Shown here: piece by piece, positions 24,487 through 32,687 of the stretch
How positions within the stretch are numbered: position 1 is the stretch's first letter
Layout: each line of letters starts with the position of its first letter
Origin: Nitrospiraceae bacterium
GTDB taxonomy: Bacteria; Nitrospirota; Nitrospiria; Nitrospirales; Nitrospiraceae
DNA: 64,000 nt
Assembly (NCBI GenBank): GCA_009692155.1
Contig: SHZW01000010.1
Location: 1 to 64,000, forward strand
Reading direction: 5' to 3'
Program-made: the position numbers and the translations under genes
The notes under the pieces: model-generated
What the model was told of the DNA's origin: nothing
Seen by the model: the letters and a program-made list of their open reading frames with translations, nothing else
Database searches by the model: none

Positions 24487-25335
24487 TTCCTTGTGCTTTG
24501 CCAGTGGATCTAGCGGCCCTGTCGTGTGCCCGTCCAGCGGCACGGAAAATCCCGCGGCATGCGTATGACCGCCGCCGCCGTACTGCCTGGCGATGGCTTC
24601 GACGTCCGGCCCGTCTTCGCGTGAGCGCAGGCTGAAATAGCGCCGGCCGTCCCGATCGTGCCAGATCACGACGAAGGGGTGCTGACCGGACAGGCGCTCG
24701 CCGATCTGGCTGTTCAGGATCGCGCTCTGCACAGCCGGTACCGTCTTGCCCTGGAATTTCACCGGCACCTGTTCCTTGACCAGTTTTCCGACCATCTCAT
24801 GTTCGTAGCGTAAAATGGCCCGGCCTTCGGCCTCCAGCGCCTCCTGCCGGAAACTGTCCCAGAGGCGGAAGTCAAACGGATAGGAGGAGAGCGCCGCGTT
24901 GACCTCACGGCTACCCGGCAGCGCCCATTGCCAGAGGTCCTTGTCCTGCACGTGGAGCAACAACCGGGGCGCCGGCTGCTGATGAGCCCATTCCCATGCC
25001 AGGACCGCGCCGGATTTTTTCTGATCGAAATAGGTGTAGGGGAGACCGGCCAGGGCTTTTTCAGCCGTGACGTGATGGTCCAGTACCAGCAGGCTGGCGG
25101 CGTCCTTCGCCATCGCTTCCAGCGTGGGGCGTGGGTAACTGAAATCCACGATGACGATTTTCTTGCCGGACAATTCGGCCGGAGGCGGCAGGCCGTGCTT
25201 GACCGGCGTGAACGTTGCCGACGGATATTTTTTCCAGATCGCCCAGGCAGCGGCGAACCCGTCGAGACACTCGGCGTGATAGAGCACGACGTCGGGAGGA
25301 GAGGGCGGATGAACCTGAGCGGATGGAGGAGGCAT
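24412..25335 (-). CDS. DHH-family phosphoesterase
   Basis: Predicted metal-dependent phosphoesterase of 307 residues related to oligoribonucleases and exopolyphosphatase-like DHH proteins. Motifs in order: VVLYHAECLDGFAAAWAIW (metal Asp/His), IVIVDFSYPRPTLEAM, the DHH signature LLVLDHHVTAEKAL, and the C-terminal DHHA1 glycine motif GGGGHTHAAGFSVPL. Substrates may be short oligonucleotides or another phosphodiester. The last 20 residues are basic, low in complexity and encoded by a minisatellite arm, so they are probably not part of the fold. Confidence 0.9.
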   Translation of the reverse strand: MPPPSAQVHPPSPPDVVLYHAECLDGFAAAWAIWKKYPSATFTPVKHGLPPPAELSGKKIVIVDFSYPRPTLEAMAKDAASLLVLDHHVTAEKALAGLPYTYFDQKKSGAVLAWEWAHQQPAPRLLLHVQDKDLWQWALPGSREVNAALSSYPFDFRLWDSFRQEALEAEGRAILRYEHEMVGKLVKEQVPVKFQGKTVPAVQSAILNSQIGERLSGQHPFVVIWHDRDGRRYFSLRSREDGPDVEAIARQYGGGGHTHAAGFSVPLDGHTTGPLDPLAKHKERARGSRYGVRGKRRSQPKGSKQKK

Positions 25336-25364
25336 CGATGGCGCTCAGAATAGCATGACCCGAA

Positions 25365-25452
25365 GGCTATAGGCGAGAGGCGAGGGGCGAGTGGCGGGAG
25401 ACGACGGTGTTGTTCATGAAACCTCTAGCCCCTGGCCTCGTGCCTCTGGCCT
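25365..25452. repeat. Minisatellite hairpin, word AGGCGAG/CTCTGGCCT
   Basis: AGGCGAGAGGCGAGGGGCGAG-like arm (25365-25399) and a complementary arm (25421-25452, CCTCTAGCCCCTGGCCTCG) between the DHH and LOG genes. The right end overlaps the last codons of the LOG gene. Confidence 0.65.
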
Positions 25453-26534
25453 GATTCGGAGAACCCGTTGATCCGGTCGATGAGCTGCCTCAGCCGCCCC
25501 GCGCTGCGGCGGTGGGAGTGGAAGACCAATCGTGGCAGGTCCAGGAACTCCGGTTCGTCGGCTTCGTTGGGGAAGGCGCTGCGCTGCTCGAACGCGCCCT
25601 CTTTCAACAGGTCGGCGAACTCCGCATTGAGCCGGTCCAGTTGTTCATCCGACAGGCGCTGCTTCAACCGCATGACCAGCAGCCGGTCCACGAACCGGAT
25701 CGAATGGTAGACTCGGCAGAACGCCGTGATCTCGTCCACCGCCGCGGCGGCGGAGTCGAAGATTTTGAACAGGCTCAGGTCTTCTTCATTGATCAGTTTT
25801 CGCGCCAGTAATTGGCCGGTCACGAACCGGTTCCACTCGTGCCAGTAGTCGCTGCCGGGCGCATGGAGAAACACGATCGGCTGCGGAGGCGCCTTGCCGG
25901 TCTGCACGAGCGTCAGGGCTTCGAAGCCCTCGTCGTGGGTGCCGAACCCGCCCGGGAACAACGCCACGGCCTGGGATTCTTTCAGGAACATCAGTTTGCG
26001 CGTAAAGAAATATTTGAAATTGACCAGCTTCGGGTCGTCCGCAATGGTCGCGTTGGCGCCCTGCTCGAACGGCAGCATGATGTTGACGCCGAAGCTCTGC
26101 TCGCGGCCGGCGCCTTCCTGCGCCGCCCCCATGATGCCGTCGGCTGCGCCGGTGATGACCATGTAGCCGGCCTCGACGATCCGCCTGCCGAAGTCGGTTG
26201 CCAGCCGATAGTCCGGGTCGCCGAGTTGCGTGCGCGCCGAGCCGAAGATACTGACCTTGCGCCGGTCGCGGTACTCGCCGAACACGGTGAAAGCGTAGCG
26301 CAGCTCGCGCAGCGTGCGGTTGAGAATTTTCAGATCGAGCGTGTCGAGCGGTGTGTCCTTGAGCCGGAGGACCGTCGTCAGCATTTCCTTGATCAGCGTG
26401 TGCTGCAGATCGTCCGCGGGGGTGTCGAGAAGGGATTGAACCTGCGAGAGCACCTGCTCGTTGGTCAGCACCGGTCGGCCGCGTGTCCCGGCGCGGTCGC
26501 GCTTGCCCTTCGATGACGGAGCCGGCAGGCTCAT
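25425..26534 (-). CDS. LOG-family (TIGR00730) Rossmann-fold protein
   Basis: Putative nucleoside 5'-monophosphate phosphoribohydrolase of the LONELY GUY / TIGR00730 family, which releases bases from cytokinin-like or ordinary nucleotides. The core is KVSIFGSARTQLGDPDY, GYMVITGAADGIMGAAQEGA and the catalytic PGGFGTHDEGFEALT. At 369 residues it is much longer than the 180-residue plant type, with N-terminal (residues 1-105) and C-terminal helical extensions of the long bacterial class. The start at 26534 gives MSLPAPSSKGKRDRAG. Confidence 0.87.
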   Translation of the reverse strand: MSLPAPSSKGKRDRAGTRGRPVLTNEQVLSQVQSLLDTPADDLQHTLIKEMLTTVLRLKDTPLDTLDLKILNRTLRELRYAFTVFGEYRDRRKVSIFGSARTQLGDPDYRLATDFGRRIVEAGYMVITGAADGIMGAAQEGAGREQSFGVNIMLPFEQGANATIADDPKLVNFKYFFTRKLMFLKESQAVALFPGGFGTHDEGFEALTLVQTGKAPPQPIVFLHAPGSDYWHEWNRFVTGQLLARKLINEEDLSLFKIFDSAAAAVDEITAFCRVYHSIRFVDRLLVMRLKQRLSDEQLDRLNAEFADLLKEGAFEQRSAFPNEADEPEFLDLPRLVFHSHRRSAGRLRQLIDRINGFSESGQRHEARG

Positions 26535-26637
26535 ACCCAGAGCTTACCCGATTGATGGGGAACGGTCAAAACCGCGTCGCTTTCACTTGTCAAAGCGCGG
26601 CAAGGTGCCGTATTCTCGTACCAGCTTGGTGAACACA

Positions 26638-28092
26638 ATGAATCTCGTGACTGAAGAATTTCTCCAGCGGGTGAGTCGCATTCCGCACCATGGACTCGGT
26701 CTGTCCGTGGACGTCTATACGCCCGACCTGCTCGAGCTGGTGGGCGAATTGGACCGGCGTGAAGTGACCTGTGGCTATCTGGAAATCTTCAAGGCATCTC
26801 CAGCCGCACTCGAATTGGTGCGCCGCCGCCTGCCCGATGCCTTGCTCTCCTACCACGCCGAAGGGCTCTGGGTGACGCAGCCCGATCCGGAACGGCTCTC
26901 GCCGTTTGACGCCGAGCTGGACGAGGCTGCCGAACAGCTCAGAATCCTCGACAGCCATTGGCTGAACCATGAATGCGCAGCCAAGCAGATGGCCGGCTAT
27001 ACTTTCGGCACCTATTTGCCGGCGCTGTTCACCAAGGCGAACGCCGAGGTCACGGCGGCGAACATTGCACATGCCCAGCAACGGCTGGACCGGGCCTTTC
27101 CCGCGCGTGATGGCCAAGATGGAATGGGCCCGTTGTTCCTGCTTGAAACGCCGCCGCTCACCTATGTGGGCTTCGGCGACCTGGGCCTGGCGGACTTTTT
27201 CCGTCTCGTGACCGATCTCACGCCCTGCGGCGTCGTATTGGACATCGGTCACCTCTGGACCGTCTATCGCTACACAGGCGAGTGGCGGCGGTGTCCGCTC
27301 ACGGCATTCCTGGCCGAGTTCCTGGAATCCTTTCCATTGGAGCGCGTTGTCGAGATCCACATGGCAGGGCTGGCGCTGCATCCGGGCGCGCCGTCCCAAC
27401 GTACGACCGGTGAGCCGCCGTTGTGGATTGACGCGCACGGCGCGCCGATTCCTGACGTGCTCACCGACATGTTGGCGCAGGTACTCGAGCACAAGGGACT
27501 GAGTCATCTGAAAGGCGTGGCGTTGGAAGTGGACACCAAGCCGATTCCGATGATCGTGGAGGAGTTTGCGGAAGCCCGCCATCGGTTCGAGAGAATGATT
27601 GTCCCGCGCCATCGGACCATGCAGCCTCATCCGGCCCGTGAAAAATCTTGCCTCGAGCCTCGAGCCTCGAGCCCCGAGCCTGCGGCCAGCAGCCTGGCCG
27701 AGCAATACCACCGCTACGCCCAAATTGTCACGGGACGGGCGGCAACCGGCTTGCCGGTCCTCGGCCAGGATGCCTCGGCGCTGCCGCTCTATGTCGAGCA
27801 TTACCTGCCGCACGAGATTCTGGAATGGGGCGGCGCAGTGAGGGAAATGTTCCCGGAAACCTGCCGGAGCCTGGATCGTGCCGGCATCGCGCTGGATGGA
27901 TTCGTCCGGTTCTGGTTCCGCGAGCCGCGCGCAACCGGTGAGGCCTATGACTTTTTCCTCCTGAAGATCGCCCGCTTCATCGAATTTGTCCGCGAAGTGC
28001 TGCCGGACACGGCGGAGACGGCCATGCAGGAAGCGCAGGCGTTGCGAGAAGGCTATCGCGCGGCGAACGAAATGGTTGGAACCGGGAAGTGA
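26638..28092 (+). CDS. DUF692-family (multinuclear iron oxygenase-like) protein with C-terminal extension
   Basis: TIM-barrel protein of the DUF692/MNIO family (relatives: MbnB, TglH), whose iron clusters modify cysteines in peptides. ATG 26638 gives the family opening GLGLSVDVYTPDLLELV. Ligand-like motifs include YLEIFKASP, ALLSYHAEGLW, LLETPPLTYVGFGDLG, VVLDIGHLW and VVEIHMAGLAL. Family members are usually about 280 residues; this one has 484. After residue 330 comes a linker encoded by CTCGAG-rich repeat DNA, then a helical domain of about 130 residues with no recognised family. No precursor peptide is obvious beside it. The next gene starts within its stop. Confidence 0.8.
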   Translation: MNLVTEEFLQRVSRIPHHGLGLSVDVYTPDLLELVGELDRREVTCGYLEIFKASPAALELVRRRLPDALLSYHAEGLWVTQPDPERLSPFDAELDEAAEQLRILDSHWLNHECAAKQMAGYTFGTYLPALFTKANAEVTAANIAHAQQRLDRAFPARDGQDGMGPLFLLETPPLTYVGFGDLGLADFFRLVTDLTPCGVVLDIGHLWTVYRYTGEWRRCPLTAFLAEFLESFPLERVVEIHMAGLALHPGAPSQRTTGEPPLWIDAHGAPIPDVLTDMLAQVLEHKGLSHLKGVALEVDTKPIPMIVEEFAEARHRFERMIVPRHRTMQPHPAREKSCLEPRASSPEPAASSLAEQYHRYAQIVTGRAATGLPVLGQDASALPLYVEHYLPHEILEWGGAVREMFPETCRSLDRAGIALDGFVRFWFREPRATGEAYDFFLLKIARFIEFVREVLPDTAETAMQEAQALREGYRAANEMVGTGK

Positions 28093-29300
28093 GCGACATG
28101 AGTAGCGACACTCAGCACCCAGGACTCAGCACTCAGGACTCAGCACTCAGCACTCAGCACTTCTGGGCGGCCTTGCCCCATCCGATTATCGGCCTCGCGC
28201 CCATGGACGGCGTCACCGATGCGCCGTTCCGCTTGACGGTGGCGACGCAGGGCCGTCCGGATGTCATCTTCACCGAGTTCACGAGCGTGATGGATGTCTG
28301 CCGCGGTCCCGCGCACATGCTCTCATCGCTGATCTACAGCGAGGCGGAGCGGCCGGTCGTGGCGCAGCTCTATGGAAAAGATCCGGACGTCTTCTACCAG
28401 GCGGCGCACATCGTCTGCGAGCTCGGATTCGACGGGCTGGACATTAACATGGGCTGCCCCTCGCGCAGCGTGGCGGCTTCCGGCTCCGGCGCCGGGCTGA
28501 TCCGCACGCCCGACCTGGCGCACGACATTATGCGGGCGGCGCGGCAGGGCATTGCCGATTGGGCGGCGGGCCGTTCGCTGACGGACGCGGGCTTGAAGGA
28601 ATCGCGCGCCGAATTGATCCAGGCCATGAACCTGCGCCGTAACGGCCGGCCGGCCGCGCCGCGCCGGACGATTCCGCTCTCGGTGAAAACGCGCATCGGG
28701 TATGACACGGTCATCGTCGAACGCTGGATCGAACATCTGCTGGCCGAACAGCCGGTCGCCATTTCAGTGCATGGCAGAACGCTGGAGCAGATGTACCGGG
28801 GCGAGGCCGACTGGTCCGCCATCGAGCGGGCCGCGCAGCTTGCGCGAAAGACGAAGACGCTCCTGCTCGGCAACGGCGACGTGCAGAGCCTTCAAGATGT
28901 GGTCCGCCGGGTCCGGCAGCACGCCGTGCACGGCGTGCTGATCGGCCGCGGGACATTGGGCGAGCCGTGGTTGTTCCGCCACAAGGAAGCGGCCCGTGCC
29001 GCCGTGAGCGATGCCACGCGTACGGTGGCAAGCGAATCGCCGACGCTCGAAGAACGGTTCCGCGTGATGCTGGACCAGGCCCGGCTGTACGAGGCAATTA
29101 TGGACCGGCAGTGCTTCCCCCGCATGCGCAAGCATCTGGGCTGGTACTGCAATGGATTTCCCGGCGCCGCGGCCATGCGCGCCGCCATGGTGCGGGCGTC
29201 CAGCAGTGAAGACGTTGCGCGCATCGTTGCTGAGCACCAGGCGGGGAGTCCGCTTCGGAGCGCCGCCCCCCCGCTCGAAACGACCGCGTCTGTCGCGTAA
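28089..29300 (+). CDS. dus: tRNA-dihydrouridine synthase
   Basis: FMN enzyme reducing uridines in tRNA D-loops. Motifs: IIGLAPMDGVTDAPFR, FDGLDINMGCPSRSVAASGSG with the catalytic Cys, VKTRIGYD, ISVHGRTLEQMYRGEADW and VLIGRGTLGEPW. The N-terminal 22 residues (STQDSALSTQHF) are encoded by tandem ACTCAGCACTCAGG words, one arm of the same minisatellite type seen at 13.5 kb. The ancestral start was thus probably near residue 25. GTG 28089 overlaps the DUF692 stop; ATG 28098 is the alternative. The maf-type gene starts within its stop codon region. Confidence 0.93.
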   Translation: MSDMSSDTQHPGLSTQDSALSTQHFWAALPHPIIGLAPMDGVTDAPFRLTVATQGRPDVIFTEFTSVMDVCRGPAHMLSSLIYSEAERPVVAQLYGKDPDVFYQAAHIVCELGFDGLDINMGCPSRSVAASGSGAGLIRTPDLAHDIMRAARQGIADWAAGRSLTDAGLKESRAELIQAMNLRRNGRPAAPRRTIPLSVKTRIGYDTVIVERWIEHLLAEQPVAISVHGRTLEQMYRGEADWSAIERAAQLARKTKTLLLGNGDVQSLQDVVRRVRQHAVHGVLIGRGTLGEPWLFRHKEAARAAVSDATRTVASESPTLEERFRVMLDQARLYEAIMDRQCFPRMRKHLGWYCNGFPGAAAMRAAMVRASSSEDVARIVAEHQAGSPLRSAAPPLETTASVA

Positions 29301-29932
29301 TGCCGCTCGTTCTCGCGTCCACTTCTCCGCGCCGCAAAGAGCTGCTCACCCTGCTGCAACTTCCCTTCGAAGTTGTCGATCCGAAATTTGATGAACGGAT
29401 ATACGCCGATCTGCCGCCTGAGGCCCAGGCGTGGACGCTCGCGCTGGGGAAGGCGCAGTCCTGCACGCGACAGCATGCCGACAGCCTGGTCCTGGGCAGC
29501 GACACGCTGATTGCCGTGGGGGGGACTATCCTCGGCAAGCCGGCCGATCGCGCGGAGGCCGGCGCCATGTTGCGGCGGCTCCGTGGACGCGACCATCACA
29601 TTTACACTGCCGTGGCACTCTGCTGCGCCGTACGCCACATTCAGGACGTGGCCGTGGACCGCGTGCGCGTCTGGATGCCGCCGTTCACCGACGCCGATCT
29701 GGAGGCCTATCTGGCAAGCGGCGAGTGGAAGGGCAAGGCCGGCGCCTATTCCATCCAGGGCCGCGGCGGCAGCCTCATCGAGCGGATCGAGGGCGATTAC
29801 ACGGCTGCCGTCGGCCTCCCGCTGCGCCTCACCGCCTCGCTCCTGCAGAAGCACGGCCTGTCCGTCCCGGTCGACATAGAGCAACTCTACCGGACGAAAC
29901 CCTATCCAAACTGGTCCACCTTCCAGCGCTGA
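29300..29932 (+). CDS. maf: Maf-family nucleotide pyrophosphatase
   Basis: Hydrolyses non-canonical or pyrimidine nucleoside triphosphates to monophosphates, protecting nucleic acids and influencing septation. Its 210 residues hold the family motifs LVLASTSPRRKELLTLLQLPF at the N-terminus, VLGSDTLIAVGGTILGKPAD, HIYTAVALCC, KGKAGAYSIQGRGGSLIERI and GDYTAAVGLPL. It starts at the TAATG junction with the dus gene, indicating coupling. A strong hairpin starts directly after its stop. Confidence 0.95.
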   Translation: MPLVLASTSPRRKELLTLLQLPFEVVDPKFDERIYADLPPEAQAWTLALGKAQSCTRQHADSLVLGSDTLIAVGGTILGKPADRAEAGAMLRRLRGRDHHIYTAVALCCAVRHIQDVAVDRVRVWMPPFTDADLEAYLASGEWKGKAGAYSIQGRGGSLIERIEGDYTAAVGLPLRLTASLLQKHGLSVPVDIEQLYRTKPYPNWSTFQR

Positions 29933-30014
29933 TTTAAGGTCGCATTTTGCGACCTTAAAAAACTTGAGGTCACAAATTGTGACTTCAAACCAGGTGGTCA
30001 CAATCTGTGACCAC
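29933..30014. repeat. Three related palindromes in tandem
   Basis: 29933-29959 (stem TTTAAGGTCGCA, loop TTT), 29964-29988 (stem TTGAGGTCACA, loop AAT, one G-T) and 29994-30014 (stem GTGGTCACA, loop ATC). All share the centre CA-NNN-TG and a GGTC(A/G)CA half-site. The first may terminate maf. Together they could be operators for the MazEF-like pair downstream; a fourth copy follows that pair. Confidence 0.7.
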
Positions 30015-30029
30015 TTCTCATGCACCTGC

Positions 30030-30062
30030 TTGACATGCGACAGGCGATACAGTAACTACAAT
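30030..30062 (+). promoter_or_regulatory. Putative promoter of the mazEF-like pair
   Basis: TTGACA at 30030-30035; TAACTA at 30053-30058 is 17 bases downstream, and TACAAT at 30057-30062 is an alternative -10. It lies just after the palindromes and before the AGGAGGAGG site of the antitoxin gene. Confidence 0.5.
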
Positions 30063-30095
30063 GTAAGCACACGAGGCAGGAGGAGGTGCGTCGTC

Positions 30096-30350
30096 ATGAA
30101 AGTCAATATTGTGCGGATCGGCAACTCCCAAGGCATCCGCATTCCGAAAACCATCTTGCAGCAGTGTCACCTCGCAGATGCGATTGAACTCGAGGTGCAA
30201 GGAAATCGCCTTGTGCTCCAGTCCCTGTCGCGTCCACGGGCAGGGTGGGAAGACACCTTCCGCCGGATGCACACGCACGGGGATGACACCCTGCTCGATC
30301 AGCGGTCGTTGTCCACCACCAAGTGGGATCGGGCCGAATGGCAGTGGTAG
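30096..30350 (+). CDS. MazE/AbrB-type antitoxin
   Basis: 84-residue protein with an N-terminal AbrB-fold swapped-hairpin DNA-binding domain (KVNIVRIGNSQGIRIPKTIL, LADAIELEVQGNRLVLQSL) and a flexible C-terminal region (DTFRRMHTHGDD, TTKWDRAEWQW) that would bind and block the toxin. The start is set by AGGAGGAGG about 10 bases upstream. The toxin gene overlaps its end by 13 bases. It probably autoregulates through the palindromes upstream. Confidence 0.88.
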   Translation: MKVNIVRIGNSQGIRIPKTILQQCHLADAIELEVQGNRLVLQSLSRPRAGWEDTFRRMHTHGDDTLLDQRSLSTTKWDRAEWQW

Positions 30351-30667
30351 CTTCGCGTTTTGAGGTCTACCTGGTTCGCCTCGATTCCACACAGGGCCAC
30401 GAAATTCGGAAGACTCGCCCCGGCCTTATCATCTCACCCGATGAGATGAACCGCCACATCGGTACGGTCATCGTCGCGCCCATGACCAGCAAGAGCCGGG
30501 AGTATCCCACCCGTGTGCCGGTCAAGTTCCAGGGGAAAAGCGGGCAGGTTGTTCTCGATCAGATTCGCACAGTGGATAAGACTCGCCTGGTCAAGCGGCT
30601 GGGGCGTATCAATCAGATGACAGCAGACCGGGTGCTGGCGCTGCTCGCCGAGATGTTCGCGCCGTAA
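30338..30667 (+). CDS. MazF/PemK-type endoribonuclease toxin
   Basis: Predicted mRNA interferase of 109 residues. Typical elements: FEVYLVRLDSTQGHEIRKTR with the substrate-loop region, RPGLIISPDEMN, TVIVAPMTSKSREYPTRVPV, and GQVVLDQIRTVDKTRLVKRL with the conserved Gln-Ile-Arg. ATG 30338 is preferred to the upstream in-frame start; it overlaps the antitoxin gene, as usual for these modules. It would cleave RNA during stress or element loss. Confidence 0.9.
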   Translation: MAVVASRFEVYLVRLDSTQGHEIRKTRPGLIISPDEMNRHIGTVIVAPMTSKSREYPTRVPVKFQGKSGQVVLDQIRTVDKTRLVKRLGRINQMTADRVLALLAEMFAP

Positions 30668-30690
30668 CCGCCATGTCGGCATATCGTTCT

Positions 30691-30715
30691 TTGATATCGC
30701 AATTTGCGATATCAA
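30691..30715. repeat. Fourth palindrome of the mazEF-flanking family
   Basis: Perfect 11-base stem TTGATATCGCA (30691-30701) and TGCGATATCAA (30705-30715) with loop ATT, 24 bases after the toxin stop. It shares the CA-NNN-TG centre with the three palindromes before the operon. One arm of a CCTATCGCCCATCG-type repeat follows to about 30765. Confidence 0.65.
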
Positions 30716-30840
30716 GGCAGCAATCCCTCTCCCATAGCCTATCGCCCATCGCCTGTCCCCCAGCATTGCTTTGACCGACCCGTTTCCTTACAATGCCGCC
30801 CATTATCACGCGGTTTCATCTGCCATCGAAGGGGGTTTCT

Positions 30841-31533
30841 ATGAGCGCGCGTCACGCCATGAGTCAGCCTGCACTACGGTATCGACTGGGCCTGCTCGTC
30901 GTCGTGGTGGCCGCAGCCGCGCTCGCCGCCGATCCTGCAGGGGCCATTGATGTGAAGCTGACGATGGAAGAGGCCAAGAAATCCCTCGCCGCCGGTCGCG
31001 ATCCGATGATGAAGGCCTCGGAGGCCGCCAAGCCGGATGAAGAGGTCAAGAAGGTCCTGCAGCACGCGTCCCTGGTAACGAGAGTCGGCGCCGATCCCGA
31101 AAAAGACCCCTGCGGCACCAGCGCCATTCTGCGCACCAAGCGGTTCTGGCTGGAATCCTTCGGCCGCAAGGAAGCCACGGAATCCAAGAAGCAGAAGTCC
31201 GACGTCCGGATGCCGGACGACAAGATCCAAAAGTATCTCGACATGCCCAACCTGGAAGTCGAAGTGCAGTTCTGCGGCGACGATGAGTATTTCGCCGAAG
31301 GGGTGAAGATGGCCTTCCAGCAGGGGTCCAAGACCATCAAGCCGGTGGATATCAGCCAGGCCGACCGCGGGCGCAAAATTGAAATGGCGAACAAAGCCGC
31401 CGCCTACCGCACCCGCTTCACCGCCCGGTTCGCCTACGACAGCTTCGATCCCAACGCCAAAACCAAGGTCGTCGTCTTCTTCATGGACGGCAAGCAGATC
31501 GACTTCGAAGCGGACTTCTCCAAAGTGAAATAA
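30841..31533 (+). CDS. Exported hypothetical protein, about 230 aa
   Basis: Secreted protein with a signal peptide (LGLLVVVVAAAALAADPAGA). The start at 30841 is supported by GAAGGGGG upstream. The mature sequence is rich in Lys and charged residues (EEAKKSLAAGRDPMMKASEA, ESKKQKSDVRMPDDKIQKYL) and ends with a beta-like segment (AKTKVVVFFMDGKQIDFEAD). Two cysteines are present. No domain is recognised. It is a single gene flanked by repeat DNA. Confidence 0.72.
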   Translation: MSARHAMSQPALRYRLGLLVVVVAAAALAADPAGAIDVKLTMEEAKKSLAAGRDPMMKASEAAKPDEEVKKVLQHASLVTRVGADPEKDPCGTSAILRTKRFWLESFGRKEATESKKQKSDVRMPDDKIQKYLDMPNLEVEVQFCGDDEYFAEGVKMAFQQGSKTIKPVDISQADRGRKIEMANKAAAYRTRFTARFAYDSFDPNAKTKVVVFFMDGKQIDFEADFSKVK

Positions 31534-31643
31534 GCTTTCCCGCGTCGTAAAGTCCGAACGTCGTCACGTCATCACGTCTGAAGACCGTGCGCTGTCCCCC
31601 CTTAACAGTTCCCGCCGTCTGCGAATCTGTGTATAATGCGCCC

Positions 31644-31829
31644 ATGAATCGTCACACGACAGATCAAACCCGCGCGCTCCGTCGGCGGCCCAGCCGGTTG
31701 AGCGGGCGGCTCACCAGCCGAAAGATTGAGGAGGCTCGGCGGATGACGCCGGAGCAGCGGCTGCGGCTGTCCCTCGAGCTATCCGACACCTGCCTCGCAC
31801 TCAAGCTCGCGTGTTCCGGCAAGCGTTAA
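31644..31829 (+). CDS. Small protein paired with nucleotidyltransferase (putative antitoxin)
   Basis: 61 residues, strongly basic at the start (RALRRRPSRLSGRLTSRK), with a conserved-looking helix RRMTPEQRLRLSLELSDTCL. The stop lies 19 bases inside the following nucleotidyltransferase gene, so translation is coupled. Short proteins with this TPEQRLRLALELSD-type helix often precede AbiEii-like nucleotidyltransferases; an antitoxin role is inferred only from that arrangement. Confidence 0.55.
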   Translation: MNRHTTDQTRALRRRPSRLSGRLTSRKIEEARRMTPEQRLRLSLELSDTCLALKLACSGKR

Positions 31830-32365
31830 TCGACATCGTCCGGCGTCTCGACGAGGCGCGCAAGAAAAAATTGGTGCAGTCGTACGCCTTGGTCGGGGGG
31901 TTTGCCGTCTCGGCCTGGGGGGTGGCGCGCGCCACGCAGGACATCGACCTGGCGGTGGCGCTTGGCACGGCGGATCCGGCCCGTCTTGCCGCGCATCTCA
32001 AGGCCAGTTTTCAGCCGGGCGATCCGGATGATCCGCTGCGCGGCGTGTTTCGGCTGAAACTGTCCGTCGGCAAGCGCACGGTGCCCGTCCAACTGATTCT
32101 CCTGCAATCCCGATGGGCCGACCTGGTGTTTGGACAGGTGAAAAAGATTCCGGTGCTGGAACGCCGGCTTCCGGTGGTGGATTGGCCCGCGCTGGTGCTC
32201 TTGAAGCTCTACGCGGGAGGACCGGTCGATCTGCAAGACGCCCGGAACATCGTCGCTGTGCGCCGGCCCAACCAGTCCGAACGCAAAGATCTGGCGGCCC
32301 AAGCCGAGGAGTTGGGCGTGGCGGAGGAATATAAAGCACTGTTTGCCGCCGGCGAGAACGGGTAA
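31811..32365 (+). CDS. Nucleotidyltransferase (AbiEii/DUF6036-like)
   Basis: 184-residue protein with a Pol-beta-type nucleotidyltransferase core: SYALVGGFAVSAWGVARATQ (the G-G/S helix) and DIDLAVAL (two metal-binding Asp). A later VQLILLQSRWADLVF strand is followed by PALVLLKLYAGGPVDLQDAR. The GTG start at 31811 overlaps the small upstream gene. Homologues act as toxins by adding nucleotides to tRNA (type IV or MenAT-like systems), or modify other acceptors. Target unknown. Confidence 0.78.
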   Translation: MFRQALIDIVRRLDEARKKKLVQSYALVGGFAVSAWGVARATQDIDLAVALGTADPARLAAHLKASFQPGDPDDPLRGVFRLKLSVGKRTVPVQLILLQSRWADLVFGQVKKIPVLERRLPVVDWPALVLLKLYAGGPVDLQDARNIVAVRRPNQSERKDLAAQAEELGVAEEYKALFAAGENG

Positions 32366-32379
32366 CCACACACGATTAA

Positions 32380-32480
32380 ACAGACTGCCCAGTCTGCCCA
32401 GTCTGTTCCGTCTGTTCGGTCTCTTCAGTTCCAAACACCAACCCAACCAACCAGACAAACCAAAAGAACCAGACAAACCC
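32380..32480. repeat. Minisatellite hairpin, word GTCTGTTC/CCAGACAAAC
   Basis: Arm one (32380-32430) repeats AGTCTGCCCAGTCTGTTC-like words; arm two (32431-32480) repeats complementary CCAGACAAACC words. Further one-sided arrays of CCCGCC(A/G)(T/C)TCGC (32479-32525) and CAGCACTCAGGACTCAGCAC (32551-32571) follow, so the interval to 32687 is nearly all repeat. Confidence 0.75.
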
Positions 32481-32687
32481 TCCCGCCACTCTCGCCCGTC
32501 CCGCCATTCGCGCCTTCCCGCGTCGATTTTTATCGTTGCCCCTGAGCGCCCAGCACTCAGGACTCAGCACTGCCACGACGGCTTATCCAGCACCCGTCCA
32601 CAGCCTGTCAACATCTTGGCATTGTCCTTGCTACTCCATGGCATGACCCTCTGATTCAAGGGGTCATCGAACAAGGAGGATGCGCTC

